From Limnanthes douglasii subsp. nivea (taxonomy: Eukaryota > Streptophyta > Magnoliopsida > Brassicales > Limnanthaceae), in contig JAUPFV010000001.1 of assembly GCA_036936605.1 (NCBI GenBank), positions 346,529,081 to 346,593,080 on the forward strand: a DNA stretch of 64,000 nt, written 5' to 3'. Position numbers and translations under genes: made by a program. Below, piece after piece: positions 15,841 through 26,047 of this stretch (position 1 is its first letter; the number at the start of each line of letters is the position of its first letter). Under the pieces are notes generated by a model. It ran no database searches and was not told the DNA's origin. It worked only from the letters and a program-made list of their open reading frames with translations.

Positions 15841-16355
15841 ATTTTCTTTCTATTTTTATAGCTTTTTGAAGATTTGAATTTGTTAGCCGCTCTAACCACC
15901 TAACCCTACCAACCACCACGAGACCGGTTGAAATCACATTTTCCGGTGATCGGAAGCTGCTAAAGGTTTGTTTCTTTATGTAGGTTGTTGTGTTAGACCT
16001 ATCTAACCTCTGTTTTATACGTACAGGAGTTGATCGTCGCTTTTTGGAATCTTATAGCTTACAAGTAATCGTGTTGCGAGCTTTTTAGGTAATTACCTAC
16101 CGATTTCGAAGTTTTTTATTGGTTTTCTCTGTTGGAATAGGTTCTATTCTACTGTTTTTAGATGCCATTGCCTGATTTCGAGCTTTTCTCTGTTTTTTTT
16201 TGTTATAGTGATCTGTTATTTTTTAGTTAATATTGTTCGTTATATAGTTATGTCCTTGTTGTATGATGTTATATTCTAATTTGGTAGTGCTTTAGTTTTG
16301 TCTTGAATGTGTAGATTACGAGTTTTTAGGTCAGTTAGATTATTGTATTTCGAAA

Positions 16356-16780
16356 CAAATATCAGGACTTTTTTTACATAGAAATACCAGGACAAGATGC
16401 GAATAGCTTTATGTAGGTATACAAAATTCGCAAGATAGGATGCGAATTGTTTGATGCAGTAGTAAATAATTTGCATATAGTTTTTGTGACTAATAACAAA
16501 TATCAGGACTTTTTTTACCTACAAATATCAGGACAAGATGCGAATATCTCGTTGTAGGTATACACAATTCGCAAGATAGGATGCGAATTATTTGATGCAG
16601 TAGTAAATAATTTAACAACATAGTTTTTGTGACTAATAACAAATATCAGGACTTTTTTACCTACAAATATCAGGACAAGATGCGAATAGCTCGTTGTAGG
16701 TATACACAATTCGCAATATAGGATGTGAATTGTTTGATGCAGTAGTAAATAATTTGCACATAGTTTTTGTGACTAATAAC
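16356..16780. repeat. 141-bp tandem repeat, three units, in the transposase leader
   Basis: Units begin with CAAATATCAGGAC at 16356, 16497 and 16640, so they are about 141, 143 and 140 bp long. Each unit contains TGCGAATA and then the pair AATTCGCA(A)..GATGCGAATT (the last half-site of unit 3 is altered to TGTGAA). The array ends just before a splice acceptor (TACTGTCCAG at 16791-16800), so it lies in a leader intron. Short minus-strand frames through it are repeats, not genes. Confidence 0.85.
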
Positions 16781-17958
16781 AAATAACTTGTACTGTCCAG
16801 GGTAAGAGATGTCTAAATCACGAGTTTGTATTTTTAAATATGGTCACCAAATTGCAATTGTGCTTTTCACGGAGTTTGAAAGCTTCGAAAGTATCCAAGC
16901 TTATGTAGAGAACACATGGGAGGAGCTTGCCACAGGTGACTACCTAATTACTTACTCCTGCGGGGATCACAATAATTGTTTCTTTAATAACCAGAATGAT
17001 TTTGTTGGGTTGGTGTTATATCTTGATTTGGAGCGTTTAAAACGGGTTAGTTTTCTCATAGAACAACATGTCTTCGATAAGGGTTCTGGTAATAAAAATT
17101 ATGTTGATAAGAGCTCTGGTGGTAAGGATTGTGGTGTAAAGCGTAAAGAGCGTAGCTTGATTTTGGGAGAACCATCTCTTGATCAACTAGTTAGCGGGGA
17201 GAGTAGTAATGGTTTAGTTAATTCTGATCAGAGGAAAAAACAACTTGCTAGTGCTGGTTAGGCTGATGCTATTACAGGAGTGGGTCAAGCTTTTGAAGAA
17301 GGTGCTGCCGGTCTGAGGGTATCTTTGTGCAAGTTTGCGTTAGAGCATGGTTTTTCTTTCAAATACCTGCACAACATAACAAATAAGATCACTGCTTATT
17401 GTGAAAATAAGCTCACAAGCGGGTGCAAATGGAGGGTTTATGGATCTATTGACTCAAGCACCGGCCTTATGACGATCAAGAAGTATGTCCCGTACCATAC
17501 TTGCAGTCCTGTTTTCTCCCAGAAGCATAAGCATAAGCGGCACAGGCATTTGACATCAGATTTGATTTCAGAGGAAAGTCAGGATTCTCTGTGGACCTGC
17601 CATTCGTTGACAGCCAAAACCATACAATCGACTGTCAAACAAGATTACGGTCTTGACATCTCTTATCGTTTATCATGGAATGCTTTAGAGAAGGCTAGGA
17701 GGGGAATTTTTGGAGATAGTTCAAGTTCTTTTAGTTTACTAAGCGGATACTTCAAACGCTTGAAGAGCCGGGATATTACTTCAGACTGCCAGTTGGAGTT
17801 GTCAGCTGGAAACCGATTCAAGCACTGTTTTGTATCATTCGGTTCGTCCCTTCGAGGTTTTCATTCATGCCGTCCAATGTTGTTTGTCGATGGAACCCAC
17901 TTATATGGCAAGTACAAGGGTACATTGCTCACTGCTGTAGCAAAGGACGGAAACAACG

Positions 17959-18294
17959 GTTAGTTACATTTATTTAGTTAATCTGAACGATGTTTTTGTG
18001 TGAAAATATTGATGCAATTCGCATCAGGTGATGCGAATTAAGCAGTGTTGTGATCCTCACATTTCGCATTTTAGGCTGCGAATTAGGTATTATCTGAGTA
18101 AACTGTACTTACATCGCAGCTTGAGTTACAAACAATTCGCATGACAAACTGCGAATTGTTTGTATGAGCAATTAAAATGTCACATATAATTCGCATGGAA
18201 AGCTGCGAATTGTTCCAGGACAGCATGCGAATTTTTTACAATTTTTAAACGTTTGCATACTGTTGTAGTGTTCATTTGATCTGCCTTTTTCCAG
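17959..18294 (+). other. Transposase intron filled with palindromic repeats
   Basis: This intron of 336 bp starts GTTAGT and ends TTTTTCCAG. It holds four TTCGCA/TGCGAA pairs and one single half-site between 18016 and 18233, spaced about 45-70 bases apart. Its removal restores DGNNGLFPVAVGV across the DDE core. Confidence 0.85.
18016..18233. repeat. TTCGCA/TGCGAA palindromes in the transposase intron
   Basis: Four pairs with loops of 2-10 bases. The first (18016-18039) has 11-nt perfect arms AATTCGCATCA around GG. The others are AATTCGCAT..TGCGAATT types with imperfect middles. Confidence 0.85.
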
Positions 18295-19439
18295 GACTAT
18301 TCCCTGTTGCTGTTGGTGTAGTTAGCATTGAAGATTGGGACAATTGGATGTGGTTTTTGGGGTGTTTGAAACCACATTTGCTGGATCGCCAGATCACATT
18401 TATTTCAGACCGTCATTCTGGTATTGTTAATGCTGTTTCTGTCTTGTATCCAAACTGCTACCATGCGTACTGTTATTTTCATCTCATGCAGAATTTGAAA
18501 GCCAAACTGGAACATACTAACAAGAAGTATAAAAAAAAGATATTGAGTTTCTTCCATCGTCTTGCTTATGCTCCCAGTCAAGAGATTTTTAAAGATATAC
18601 TAACAGGTTTTCTATGTGAAGGTGGTGAGAGAATGAGTGATTTTCTTGCAAATTTACCCCCTGAAAATTATGCGCAGGCTTACGTAAAAGGGAAGCGATA
18701 CGGCTCTATGGCTTCTACCGCAGCTGAATCGTTCAACAGTCAGATTAAAAAATATTGCGGCTTACCAATTTTTGAGTTTATTGATTGGAATAGAGTCTTG
18801 CTTATGACTCAAGTTTCACGGAGATACGAAGAAGGTCTCAACTGGAGTACTAATTTGGTTCCCGAGTACGAGAAGAAGCTAAAGCAGAATGTTGACATGT
18901 GCCGAACTTGGGTAGTACGTAAGTCCTCTTCCGTCATGTTCGAAGTCTTTTCGAATCCTGTGGCTGTTGTTAATCTGTTAGATTTCAAATGTTCATGCGG
19001 ATCATGGCAACAAGAGTGTTTTCCATGTTCTCATGCTCTAGCGGCATTACAATACACCGACCAAGATCCATTGACTGTAATAGAACCCTTCTTTACGGTT
19101 AAGAATTACAGGGAAAGTTACTCTTTCAGCATACGAGCTATAACTGATTTCGGCGAAGGGTCCAGCGCTAACGATCCTTCTTTTGTTGAAGTTCTGCCTC
19201 CGAATGTTAAGAGACACTCCAGAAGGCCTAAGAAAAAGCGAATCCCTTCTAGAGGAGAAATCTCAACCAAGAAGTTGAGGTGTGGCCGATGTTCGAAATC
19301 AGGCCATAACCGGAGGACTTGTGATGTTCTAGTTTAAGGACAATTCTGGTTTGCCATATCACATTTATTTTTGTAGTACAGTTCTTTTTCTGTACAGCAA
19401 ACTAAACATTCATACATTTCTGTGTTTTTGTATTGCTGT

Positions 19440-19800
19440 TATTGGAGTTGTAAGCATTTCGCATCCTGTGTTGCGAATTATGTACAATATGTTGGTATAT
19501 TGTTACAAACATCTATCAGGATTACATGCGTTTTTGTGTGAAATTTCACCAGGATGCGAATCTCTAGTAAAATCATATCAAACATTTATCATATCAAACG
19601 TTTTGCATGATAGGCTGCGAATTAGGGCCAGAATTATGATGTGAATGGAGAACAATTAGAAGTCTTGATATTGGTCATAATAAGCTGCGAATTGTGCTTT
19701 AATAAAAATACCATGATCTTCAATAAGGTTGAAAATAAGTAATATAGCAGGTTAACATGCGAATGATGTGCAAAATGTATTTGATGCGAATCGTTTATAT
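19440..19800. repeat. TTCGCA/TGCGAA motifs between transposase and small gene
   Basis: Seven exact half-sites and decayed variants (TTTTGCAT) lie in the tail-to-tail spacer. One pair, TTCGCATCCTGTGTTGCGAA, is close to a palindrome. No coding frame is supported here. Confidence 0.75.
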
Positions 19801-19942
19801 CATTGAAACTCTGTAAACAAATTGGATTACAAAAAAAAAAGATTACAATATTTTCATGCACGAACAACGGTTTACACATATCACTACAAGCTACTGGTGC
19901 TAGTTAGTTGCATTCCAAAAAAACAAAAAACAAAAACCAACT

Positions 19943-20461
19943 CTAGCAGTTGGTAGAGGATTCATCACCATCTTTTTCCTGTTTCTCCTCTTTGTGCTGA
20001 TCATCTTTGTCTTTCTCCTCTTTCTCTTCCACTTTTTCTTTCTCTTCCACTTTCTCTTTCTCTTCCACTTTCTCTTCAGCTTCAATATCTATGTCCATCA
20101 TGTTTAAAAATTTTGTCCTTGATGGACCAGCTTTGTCTTCCCTCTTCTTTTTGTTGTTGCGAACCTCTGCCGTTTGAGGTTGCACCTTTTCTGGCTGAGG
20201 TGCAGCAGGAAGCATTGGAACCTGTTCTGGCTGAGGTTCAGTAGCAACCAGTGGAACAACTTCCACTGGTTGAGAGTCAGCAGAGTAGTAGTCATCATAC
20301 ATGTCTAGTTCGAAGACAGAGACTGGGCTGGGGGGTGGTACTGCTGGCATGATCAACTTATCACTCCAGTTAACGGTTATGGATGACCAGGAGTCACCCA
20401 GAGAACCGAGTGAACCAGAGTTTGAGTATGAGGTGGTGGTTGTGGTGGTGGAAAAAGACAT
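19943..20461 (-). CDS. Small third gene of the MULE, unknown function
   Basis: An intronless frame of 172 residues. The N-terminus is rich in Ser/Thr (MSFSTTTTTTSYSNSGS). A middle part is rich in Pro, Glu and Gln with repeated 'PQPE' and the acidic patch ELDMYDDYYS. A basic KKKRE segment follows, and the C-terminus is a Lys/Glu tract with the six-residue repeat KVEEKE three times. No family recognised. It has its own TATA box about 85-90 bases upstream and is unbroken, unlike its two neighbours. MuDR also carries a second gene (mudrB), but no similarity is visible. It could be a captured host fragment or an accessory protein. Confidence 0.6.
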   Translation of the reverse strand: MSFSTTTTTTSYSNSGSLGSLGDSWSSITVNWSDKLIMPAVPPPSPVSVFELDMYDDYYSADSQPVEVVPLVATEPQPEQVPMLPAAPQPEKVQPQTAEVRNNKKKREDKAGPSRTKFLNMMDIDIEAEEKVEEKEKVEEKEKVEEKEEKDKDDQHKEEKQEKDGDESSTNC

Positions 20462-20544
20462 GACTGTTTGAATTTGAAGAGAAGAAGAGGTGTTTAAAAA
20501 AAAATATGGAGTTTGGTGTAAAATTAGCCTCTAGTTACTAGAGG

Positions 20545-20553
20545 TATTTATAG
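20545..20553 (-). promoter_or_regulatory. TATA box of the small MULE gene
   Basis: CTATAAATA on minus, about 85-90 bases upstream of the ATG at 20461, between the gene and the 69-bp repeat array. This supports the frame being a separate gene rather than an exon of the Ulp1-like gene. Confidence 0.5.
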
Positions 20554-20729
20554 GGAAAGGAGGTAATCATTACATAGCCTCCATGTCCAATCAGCATTTA
20601 ATGAATTATGTACTTGATTATATTTTTTTTTTTGTGCTCAATGGAGAAAACGTTTACCAAGGCATAAGCCACAGCCTGTTCGTATCCTTGTACTTTATAT
20701 TTTGAATTTTTTATTTCTGCATCAGGCAG

Positions 20730-20950
20730 CGAACTGATTCTACGGTGGTATACCAGGCTGCGAACTGTTTTGTGTAGTGATAAGCATCTATCAGGTTAGG
20801 CTGCGAACTATTTGATGATAAATTAGGCTGCGAATTATTTAATGATAAATAAGCATCTATCAGGTCAGGTTGCGAACTATTGGATGATAAATTAGGCTGT
20901 GAATTATTTAATGATAAATAAGCATCTATCAGGTTAGGCTGCGAACTGTT
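20730..20950. repeat. 69-bp tandem repeat with TGCGAA motifs
   Basis: The unit starts TAAGCATCTATCAGG at 20781, 20850 and 20919 (69-base period, two full units and a partial third). Each unit carries two (G)CTGCGAA(C/T)T motifs. It lies 3' of the Ulp1-like gene and 5' of the small gene. The CTATCAGG phrase also recurs beside TGCGAA motifs at 22572 and, as AAATATCAGGAC, in the 141-bp array. Confidence 0.85.
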
Positions 20951-21379
20951 CATACATATCAGCTAAGGAATATTCAAATTTCTGAAAATGTAATTTTTTT
21001 TATGTATGCACAACAAAACTAAAAATTACAACAGATGTATTTACAAGCAACAGATGTATTTACAAGCAATACACGAATCAGCCATATGTGATGCGGTCTT
21101 TGTCATTTAAAAAGTAATAAAACATTTCCGCTCTGAAGGCAGTTACCATAGCTGCATCATATTTTTTCTGCACTGATCCATGCTCGATAATATCTCTTGC
21201 ATATTTGCAGACAAATATACCACAGTCCAGGGTGCCTCGCTTTTGTTGTGGGATGCCTCTTTCCACTTTCACCTTCCACCCTGTAGTGTATTTAGGTAGG
21301 AATTCTCTATCCAACAAATATTTGATCTGTGTATAATAATTAGTGTTAGGAATAAGCACAAAAACAAAAACAGTTGGTG

Positions 21380-21625
21380 ACATACAATTCGCTTCTTAGG
21401 CTACGAATTATATGACAACAAATCCTACATAATTCGCACCTTAGGCTGCGAATTGTATGACAACAAATCCAACATGAGCATGTTACACGATTCGCAGCTT
21501 AAGCTGCGAATTATTTGATATGCACCCCATTGTTCGCATCATATGATGCGAATTAAGTTATGGATAGGCTGCGAAAAGCAATTGATTTACTCACAATTCG
21601 CAGCATATCCCGATAACAGTTCGCA
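21380..21625. repeat. Palindrome cluster in intron 9 of the Ulp1-like gene
   Basis: It contains the perfect palindromes 21490-21511 (core TTCGCAGCTTAAGCTGCGAA) and 21533-21552 (TTCGCATCATATGATGCGAA), two imperfect pairs before them and three single half-sites after. Confidence 0.9.
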
Positions 21626-22509
21626 GCCTGCATACTTAAAATGTGTTTAAATTTAAGTGTATAGTTTGGAATATTTACCAGTAGTGCAGGTGTCCTTGTG
21701 GTGTGGTCTATGGCTTGCAACTTAGGCAGAAGCGGATTGTAGTTTGAAATTTTCATGGTGTCGATGTCAATGACGAGCAACGTCCAGTGGTTTACAGTGT
21801 CCTTCATCTCGGTGCATACTGGAACCATGATGATGTTGGCATCTTTGCGCCCCATTCTAAAAGCCATGTCCACCAAATTTTCTATTTGCCAACCTGCTTT
21901 CATTTGATGCTGCATCCAAGCAAGAGTATATTAAAATGAGAACATTTTCTGAGAACTTTGTTCAATTTACCTAAGCTAAACTTACCGTAGTCATGCCCGA
22001 AATCAGTACGGCGTCATGATGCTCTCCTTTAGCTTTAGTGCATGGAACTTTGAAGTCTGCATCTTCAAGCATCTTTCGAATCCAAGCATCGATAACCTAA
22101 CAAAGGAGTTGTAGATTTATGTTAAATATACAATGCATATTTGAAACATTGAAAATAGAATTGGTTGACAATTGGATACCTTTACGTCCAGCTCTAGTTC
22201 TAAAGGTAGTGCCATGACATCACTCGTTTGCACCCTGATTCCGTATCTAAACTTGGACTCTGGTAGCTGCCATACCACTGGATCAGGTGTGTCGCTCTCG
22301 TAGGCTTTAACTACCTGTATTTTGTGGTATTCTTGCAGATCGATACGTTCGGTTACTTTTGTTTTCTTTGGCCAGTCGTTGTATTCTACTGCTGGCGGTT
22401 CCCGTATTGTTATTACGAACTCTTCCTCTATCTCTTTATTGGGCTCGAGCTTAGTAAATAACAAAAATCAAAAGTAGAAGGGCGTCAGTAATTATAATTG
22501 CAACGACTC

Positions 22510-22690
22510 CAAACAGTTCGCATCTTAGGCTGCGAAGTGTTTGGTTCCAGTCTAATAAATTTATTAGTATCTATCAGGGTAGGATGCGAACTGTTCGAGG
22601 TTCCACTAAACAGTTCGCATCCTACCCTGATATTCATTTGTAATACCCCAATCAGTTTTCTAACACAAATCTCATGTTATGATGCGAAAT
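22510..22690. repeat. Palindromes and long hairpin in intron 6 of the Ulp1-like gene
   Basis: An imperfect pair lies at about 22508-22532. A hairpin with perfect 24-base arms follows (22572-22595 and 22609-22632, 13-base loop). Each arm contains CAGGGTAGGATGCGAACTG or its complement. Confidence 0.9.
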
Positions 22691-23164
22691 CATTATAAGT
22701 AGGCCTTACCGCACGGTCAGCGACAACCAATGTCGTTGACTTGTTCGGCATAGGATCTGGATCGTATCGGCATAAATCATTAAAGTCATCCTCCGACATG
22801 TTCTCCAAAGACAGTTGTATTATAGAATCGTAATATACATTATCAATTTCATTTAAAAATTTCTGTGAAACTTGAGTGTAAATACCATCAACAAAAGCAT
22901 CGGGTAAACATACTGTGTTATCGTGGGACTCTGGAGCTTGTAGTTGATTTGTTACTGGGCCTACAGTTTCACGTTTGCTTAGTAATTCTGACTTTGCTGA
23001 CAGCACCGTTGGTCTTTGAGGTTCCACCGAAGAAGTGGTGTTGTCTTCCAATGATGGTCCTTCCTGGCTGAGTACTTCTGTCTTCTCAGCGGGATGGACA
23101 TGTTCTAACTCTTGAGGTGCTATCTCTTGAGTTAGCCTTTCTCTTTTCGCCAAGGTTATCTGTT

Positions 23165-23570
23165 GTTGTTGTTGTTCTTGTTGTCCTTGTTGCTCTCGTT
23201 GTTGTTCTTGTTGTTGTTCTTGTTGACGGTCTTCGTGTTGAACTTGTGGCTGCTGGTGTTGTTGTTGGTGGTGTTCTTCTTGTTGTTGGTGGTGGTGGTG
23301 TTCTTCTTGTTATTTATGTTGTTGTTGTTGGTGTTGTTGTTGCTGGTGGTGTTCTTCTTGGTCCTGCTGTTGATGTTGTTGTTCTTCTTCTTCTTGTTCT
23401 TGCTGTTGGTGTTGTTGTTGTTCTTCTTCTTCTTGTTGTTGTTGGTGTTGTTGGTGTTGTTCTTCTTGTTGTTGTTGTTCTTGTTTCTGTTGTTCTTGTT
23501 GTTGTTGTTGTTCTTGTTGTTGCTGCTGGTCTTGATGTTTCTGCTGTTGTTGTTGTTGTCTTTCGGTCTC
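23165..23570 (-). repeat. Gln/His/Glu-coding trinucleotide tract in exon 6
   Basis: About 400 bases of (CAA/CAG/GAA/CAC)n on minus encode a Gln-rich tract with His and Glu. One CAA-like codon has become TAA at 23310-23312. The tract creates large spurious frames on the plus strand (Leu/Val-rich) that are not genes. Confidence 0.85.
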
Positions 23571-23639
23571 CTGTTTCATACAAAAATCCAAAAAAATAAA
23601 AGGGTGGAAGGGTTAAGCATAAGTTAATCATTGTTGAGC

Positions 23640-23770
23640 ACGGTTCGCATGCTGACCTGATGTCTGTGTTGTACATTCTTAACAATTCGCAGCTCAGCAT
23701 GCGAATTGTGTAATAACTAACCGAATGGTTTATTACGCAATTCGCAGCTTAAGCTGCGAAACGTTTGGAC
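23640..23770. repeat. Palindromes in intron 5 of the Ulp1-like gene
   Basis: The perfect 20-bp palindrome TTCGCAGCTTAAGCTGCGAA is at 23741-23760. A pair AATTCGCAGCTCAGCATGCGAATT lies just before it, and a single TTCGCA at about 23645. Confidence 0.9.
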
Positions 23771-24729
23771 AGGACTACACAAGAGTCCTGATATTTGTTT
23801 GATAACATCATATCATCCACTTACATTATCTACCTCCTCTGTCTGTGTCTCCATGATGTCCATCTCTACAGATTGCACCGGTATGGGTGAATGGTTGGCA
23901 TCATCGTCCCTTTCTTCTGGCAGTACTCCATCAGCATAGTGCTGATCAACATTAGACACGGATGCTTACTGATCTGTGGATTATCCTCTCTCTGGAAGTG
24001 CTGCTGGTACCTGCTCTATTGGGCTTTCAATCCGGTAAATTGGCTAAGAGATAGCATTGTGGAGTTGTTGTGCTTCAAGTTCCGCAATCTTGCATTTCAA
24101 TTATTTCAGCTGCAAAAATGTTAGCAAACTTTTTATAAACATATTAAGTGCTGATTGTAGTGATTATTTAAGGTTCAAGTCATACTTACTTCTCTGGCCT
24201 GTTTTTCTATCTTTCTCTCGTACTTGTTCTTGTCGGCGTATGTCTTGAAACGCTTTGATTGAGCAACAATTGCAGAAATCTCGTGATTATGACCTCTGCG
24301 TTTGAGTACATAATCACCGATTGTTTCACTCATACTGGTTGTGTCGTCGCCGGAGGACTCCTGCCTGGATTTGCCTTTCGGTTGTGGTGGAATCGTTTGC
24401 TTGGGGAGTCTTGGTGGTGGAATCGTTGGCTCGGGTGGTGTTGGTTGTTCGGGTCTGGGAGACATCACCTTATTCATTGTATTTTGTGATGCTCGTCTCC
24501 TTTGTTTTGGTTTTGATGCTGTGTTTTTATTCCTCTTCCTTGGTCTTTCTTCCGGTGAAGTAGAAAAGGTTTCTGCATCTTCATTATCTTCTCGTTCTCC
24601 GAAAGCTTCACTTTCAGCCTCGGTAAGCTGTAATGGACCTTCTAAAACCTACCAACAGAGGCACATGTAAGTAAATTAATTGTTTCGAAAGTATGAGGGT
24701 ATAGACAAACAAGTTGTTTTTTTAGAAAC

Positions 24730-24985
24730 AGTTCGCATCATATGATGCGAAATGTGTGATTTTAATCATCTTAGAGTTGCAAAGAATTCGCATGCTGAGT
24801 TGCGAAATGTGTATGGGATAATATGCTGCGAACTATGTGTAAAAGATATGCTACGAACTAAGTGTAAACCATAGGATGCGAACTATGTGGAAAAAGAAGC
24901 TGCGAAGTAAAATTCATATCAGGCTGCGAAATGATTGATACACTTTTCTAAGCAAAACGCATGATATGCTGCGAACTATATGCAC
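24730..24985. repeat. Palindromes and half-sites in intron 3 of the Ulp1-like gene
   Basis: The perfect palindrome TTCGCATCATATGATGCGAA is at 24732-24751, identical to that at 21533. Then comes a pair at about 24785-24806 and six or more single (G/A)TGCGAA(C/A) motifs spaced 20-35 bases apart. Confidence 0.9.
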
Positions 24986-26047
24986 CCCCAGTCCAATACA
25001 TATATAAAGCTTATACCTGGTCATTATCCAGGTAGGGTTTTCTAAGAAGATATGACATGGTTGATGCTTGACACTCTAACCCCAACCATTTGAATAACCT
25101 TGGTATCGAGGTTGGCTTCGCTACCTCGTGGCCGATTGTTGTGTGCTCCATGATGAAGGGCTGCATGGAGACAAGTTTTATCAACACGATGCTATGTAGA
25201 TAACTAATTTTTATATTGAATAGATAAATCTTACAACTACAAGGGCGACGCAGCCGACGACTTTATCAGCTCTTTCTATTGCTAAGCAACTCCTGATAGA
25301 CTGTCGAAGCTTGTACAGTATTGATCCAGCCTAGTCATAATTGTTTATTCTGTTGAGGTCTTCAACGTAATAAACCGTGCTCCAGTCTAGGATATCTCCA
25401 GATACAGAGTAGAATAGTGTGGAGCACAAAAACAGTATCAACAGCCTCGCAACATCTTCCAACTCATGCTCCCCTCCTTCATTTATGGCCTTCTCTATAT
25501 CCTCCTGTAAAACCAATGACAACATGCTATGTTAGAAATGTACATAATATTTCTTTATAAAGATGAAGTCCATTTTAGACGTACCTTTATAATGGCATTT
25601 GTTATTGTTTTGGTATTACTAGCTGCTACTTTCCTGCCAGTTTTACCCATGAAGTATTTCTTCATCATCCTTGATTCGTCCTCCTCGCCGGGTGCGTACT
25701 TGTTGTGAAAAGCTCCGGTTTTTGTTAACGGCATTTTCTCGGTGCCATGCCTCAACCCGAATATGATCTTGACATCGTTTTCAGTTAGCTTTATATACTT
25801 GTTGCCAATCCTAAAGGCGTCTCTATCCACAGAGAATCGCTCGATGATATACTGAATGATTTGGTAGAATTTTTTCCTTGGCAGCTCTGCCTCATTACAG
25901 ATCTCGAACGCTGTTTTCAGCAGTGTGTAGAAGGGGGTGTTTCTTGCAGCTTCAATGTGGGCCATTGTAATACGCATGTCTTTGAGTAGCTTCAGAAGGC
26001 TCACCAACCCTGATCTGTAGTAGCTAGGTTTTGTTGTCATACTTTCT

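Larger units (their letters stand above)
16809..19337 (+). pseudogene. mudrA-type MULE transposase, one in-frame stop
   Basis: Exon 1 is 16809-17958 and exon 2 is 18295-19337, with a phase-1 intron (AACG|GTTAGT ... TTCCAG|GACTA). The product would be about 730 residues. Order: N-terminal PB1-like region (MSKSRVCIFKYGHQIAIVLF); MuDR-type DNA-binding region (KYLHNITNKITAYCENK, later PYHTCSP); DDE core with DGTHLYGKYKG, then FISDRHSG, then AAESFNSQIKKY; SWIM zinc finger CSCGSWQQECFPCSH; C-terminal CCHC knuckle CGRCSKSGHNRRTC. All catalytic and zinc residues expected for the family are visible. The single defect is a TAG at 17259-17261 in the linker after the N-terminal region; the frame is otherwise open, so inactivation is recent or partial. 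Confidence 0.88.
21078..26040 (-). pseudogene. Ulp1 (C48) protease-like MULE cargo gene, ten exons
   Basis: Exons by splice sites on minus: 26040-25585, 25504-25235, 25160-25017, 24648-24190, 24109-23825, 23570-22710, 22449-22180, 22096-21986, 21909-21679, 21326-21078. All are multiples of three, so all introns are phase 0; total about 1111 codons. Exons 1-2 resemble the DUF1985/plant-mobile-type region of such genes (RDAFRIGNKYIKLTENDVKIIFGLRHG). Exon 4 is basic and Pro-rich; exon 6 begins with a long Gln/His/Glu tract. Exons 8-10 form the peptidase: NHWTLLVIDI (His) and LDCGIFVCKYA (Cys). The acidic position after His reads YNPL where the family usually has YD. Six in-frame stops occur: exon 2 (about 25328-25330), exon 5 (four) and exon 6 (23310-23312). 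Ulp1 enzymes cleave SUMO, but activity here is doubtful. Confidence 0.82.

Noticed and set aside
16276..16709. Two short minus-strand frames with similar ends
   Set aside because: They are readings of the 141-bp tandem repeat, hence their similarity.
20104..20298. Second minus-strand frame overlapping the small MULE gene
   Set aside because: It is a shifted reading of the same sequence as 19943-20461; that frame has the better start, length and composition.
23117..23627. Large plus-strand frames rich in Leu and Val
   Set aside because: They are the opposite strand of the Gln/His/Glu-coding trinucleotide tract in exon 6 of the Ulp1-like gene and have no start context or family.
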